NCBI GenBank assembly: GCA_943737045.1
Contig: CALSFV010000290.1
Span: 1-64,000 of the forward strand
Length of the DNA: 64,000 nucleotides
Direction of reading: 5' to 3'
Source: Parapristionchus giblindavisi
Lineage: Eukaryota; Nematoda; Chromadorea; Rhabditida; Diplogasteridae
The position numbers and the translations under genes are program-made. Each line of letters starts with the position of its first letter. The stretch's first letter is position 1. The notes under the pieces are model-generated. The model saw only the letters and a program-made list of their open reading frames with translations. It searched no databases and had not been told where the DNA came from. This document shows positions 62,601 through 64,000 of the stretch, in pieces.

Positions 62601-63881
62601 AAGAGGGTGTCAGGGAAGGAGAAAGGAGTGCAAAAAACACAAAGGAGAAAGCAAAGAACGTTCCTTTGCGAATCGATTGCATTGCACAGCAATTTGGTAG
62701 TGCAAAAAAGGATTTTCAAGCATATCTTGAAAACGGTCAACTTTCATGACTTTTACTGTTAGGCCATTTTTATAGAGCTCGTCGAGATCTTTCGATTGGT
62801 ACACCATAATTGGGAATTTGCATGACAATGAGGAGAGGTGATATAAGAAATGCATTTTTGAATGAAAATAACGCAAATTCCGGGTCTCCTCTGAGGATCG
62901 ATATGGCTTGACGTGACTTACGGATGATGAAATATGTGCTTACCTCAATTCGGGGATGGGGAATCAGAATCGCGAATAAAAATCGTACCCTTTGTTGAAA
63001 ACTTTTGAGAAAATTAGCATAATGTTCTGAAAAAATCAGTTTTTCGAAGAAAACAGGTAGAAGATGGCGTTTTCGCCCATACATTCCGCATAGTAACTTT
63101 TAGTTTTTTATTTCATGTCATTTCTTTTTTTTATTTTTATTTCATTAGTTCATTTCGAGTCGATTGAAAAAAAAATTTTTGCTTTAGGTCAAAATTTGAG
63201 TGAGATATGGCTCCCCGAAGTGGTAGATCAAAAAATCGATAGAAATGCAAATTTGGCGAAATCAAATGCCTAAGCCTTCTCATTTCCCTCATTACGATTA
63301 ATCAAACAAGTTTCATCCAAATAGGTGAGATAAAATTTAAAACTGTCGGTTGGCTTCTTTCATTCTTACAGGAGCTCCGTGATATGACCTTACTTAGTTG
63401 TTTTAATTGAACGATTTTTTTCTTTTAAAGTATTATTTTTAAAAACCATATTTTTTCATTCAAAAAATAACATTTTCACTTTAACTTCCGAACAGTATTT
63501 CGTGCATTTTCCAAGTTCTGAACACTGCATAAATTCTCTTCGCTTCTAAACAAAATGTTATTCTTCAGAATTGAGATGATAGCCTTTTTTCATTGCGCAC
63601 CACTATAAATTCTATTTAAAACAAGTGATCTTAACTGTACTTTAATTTATCATTGATCATAAAGACAAGTTATAATGCGAAAAATGAACTCTGACAATAT
63701 TTTCTTAAATCAGGTTCTGAGGACGTCGCACACTGGAAGCAGCCCCTAGAAGACGAGGAACATCATCCCACAACCCATTCGACCCTCATTTTATTCCCTC
63801 CGAATCATTTTTCACCCTCGTTTGTATTGTTCATTTCATATCTGTACATTGGTAATAATTCCCTCAATGTGACAAATTTGA

Positions 63882-64000
63882 CACCGTCAAAATTGGCATG
63901 CCAAATTTGACACCGTCGAATGTGGGTCAAATTAGACGCGGTCAAATCTGGGTCAAGATTGACGGTGTCAAAATTGGCATGCCAAATTTGACACCGTCAA
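63882..64000. repeat. Satellite of palindrome B right arm, cut by window edge
   Basis: Same orientation and units as 19,896-20,330. The first unit and the start of the next are visible before the sequence stops. Confidence 0.85.

Larger units (their letters stand above)
61315..63381. mobile_element. 2,067-bp foldback carrying a gene fragment, TSD ATAT
   Basis: Ends CACGGATCTCCTGTAA / TTACAGGAGCTCCGTG. ATAT at 61,311-61,314 and 63,382-63,385; the empty site is visible at 100-125 and 19,400-19,425. Arms of about 0.7 kb (61,315-62,010 and 62,625-63,381). Each arm holds a mirrored open frame of about 105 codons (61,562-61,894 plus; 62,770-63,084 minus) of unknown meaning. The roughly 0.6-kb core holds a zinc-finger gene fragment. 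Confidence 0.85.
50300..64000. repeat. Palindrome B, right arm, running off the window
   Basis: Inverted copy of 38,656-50,040. The shared sequence occupies 50,300-54,405, 60,128-61,000, 61,257-61,314 and 63,382-64,000. The gaps are a LINE, a 256-bp foldback and a 2,067-bp foldback. Satellite units reappear from about 63,880 and continue past the edge. Confidence 0.85.

Noticed and set aside
1..64000. Palindromes as an assembly artefact
   Set aside because: Arms differ by substitutions and by many private insertions with clean target duplications, which a read or assembly fold-back would not create. Still worth confirming with long reads.
38656..64000. Palindrome B as a Maverick/Polinton or Helitron
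   Set aside because: Long arms and subterminal tandem repeats made this tempting, but no polymerase, integrase, ATPase, protease, Rep or helicase motif is seen in any frame, and no target duplication can be assigned.

Overview
The window is eukaryotic and most likely from a rhabditid nematode. The reasons are one gene cut into about 20 short exons with TTTTCAG-type 3' splice sites, mariner/Tc1-like and CR1-like transposons, many small foldback elements, and (GATCTTT)n tracts in introns. The species cannot be named from the sequence; a diplogastrid or other rhabditid worm is a guess.

Layout: (1) 1-20,890 is palindrome A, a very large imperfect inverted repeat (left arm 1-12,560, centre 12,560-13,240, right arm 13,240-20,890). 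(2) 20,890-38,656 is lower-copy DNA. It holds the only clearly intact gene, an SLC28/CNT-type concentrative nucleoside transporter on the minus strand (21,899-28,693), an intergenic stretch of short foldback repeats, an inverted gene duplication (about 32,000-37,560) and a small two-exon minus-strand candidate gene (37,704-38,205). (3) 38,656-64,000 is palindrome B, the same giant repeat (left arm 38,656-50,040, centre near 50,170, right arm 50,300 to beyond the window edge). Each complete outer end carries about 1.3 kb of satellite-like sequence built on a 110-bp tandem unit.

The arms hold almost no working genes but are full of nested transposons. Many are placed to the base by target-site duplications (TSDs), and other arms of the same repeat serve as empty sites: Tc1/mariner elements with TA duplications (8,879-10,177; 35,395-35,901; 45,602-49,460; three mariner relics plus one truncated), hAT-type MITEs with 8-bp duplications (2,026-2,359; 5,484-6,004), foldbacks with 3-bp TNA duplications, two of them with tRNA-like cores (396-1,587; 18,639-19,264; 40,240-40,869; 61,001-61,256), elements with 9-bp duplications (6,201-6,392; 14,795-14,983; 14,991-15,857; 54,965-57,568), a 120-bp MITE present as two identical copies (2,441-2,560; 58,070-58,189), and a 5.7-kb CR1-like LINE (54,406-60,127) broken by two of these insertions.

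The most unusual objects are the giant palindromes themselves, a 2,067-bp foldback that encloses a degraded C2H2 zinc-finger gene fragment (61,315-63,381), and a 3.86-kb Tc1-type foldback enclosing exon-like sequence. All coordinates and reading frames were worked out by eye from the sequence; family names rest on recognised motifs, not on database searches.
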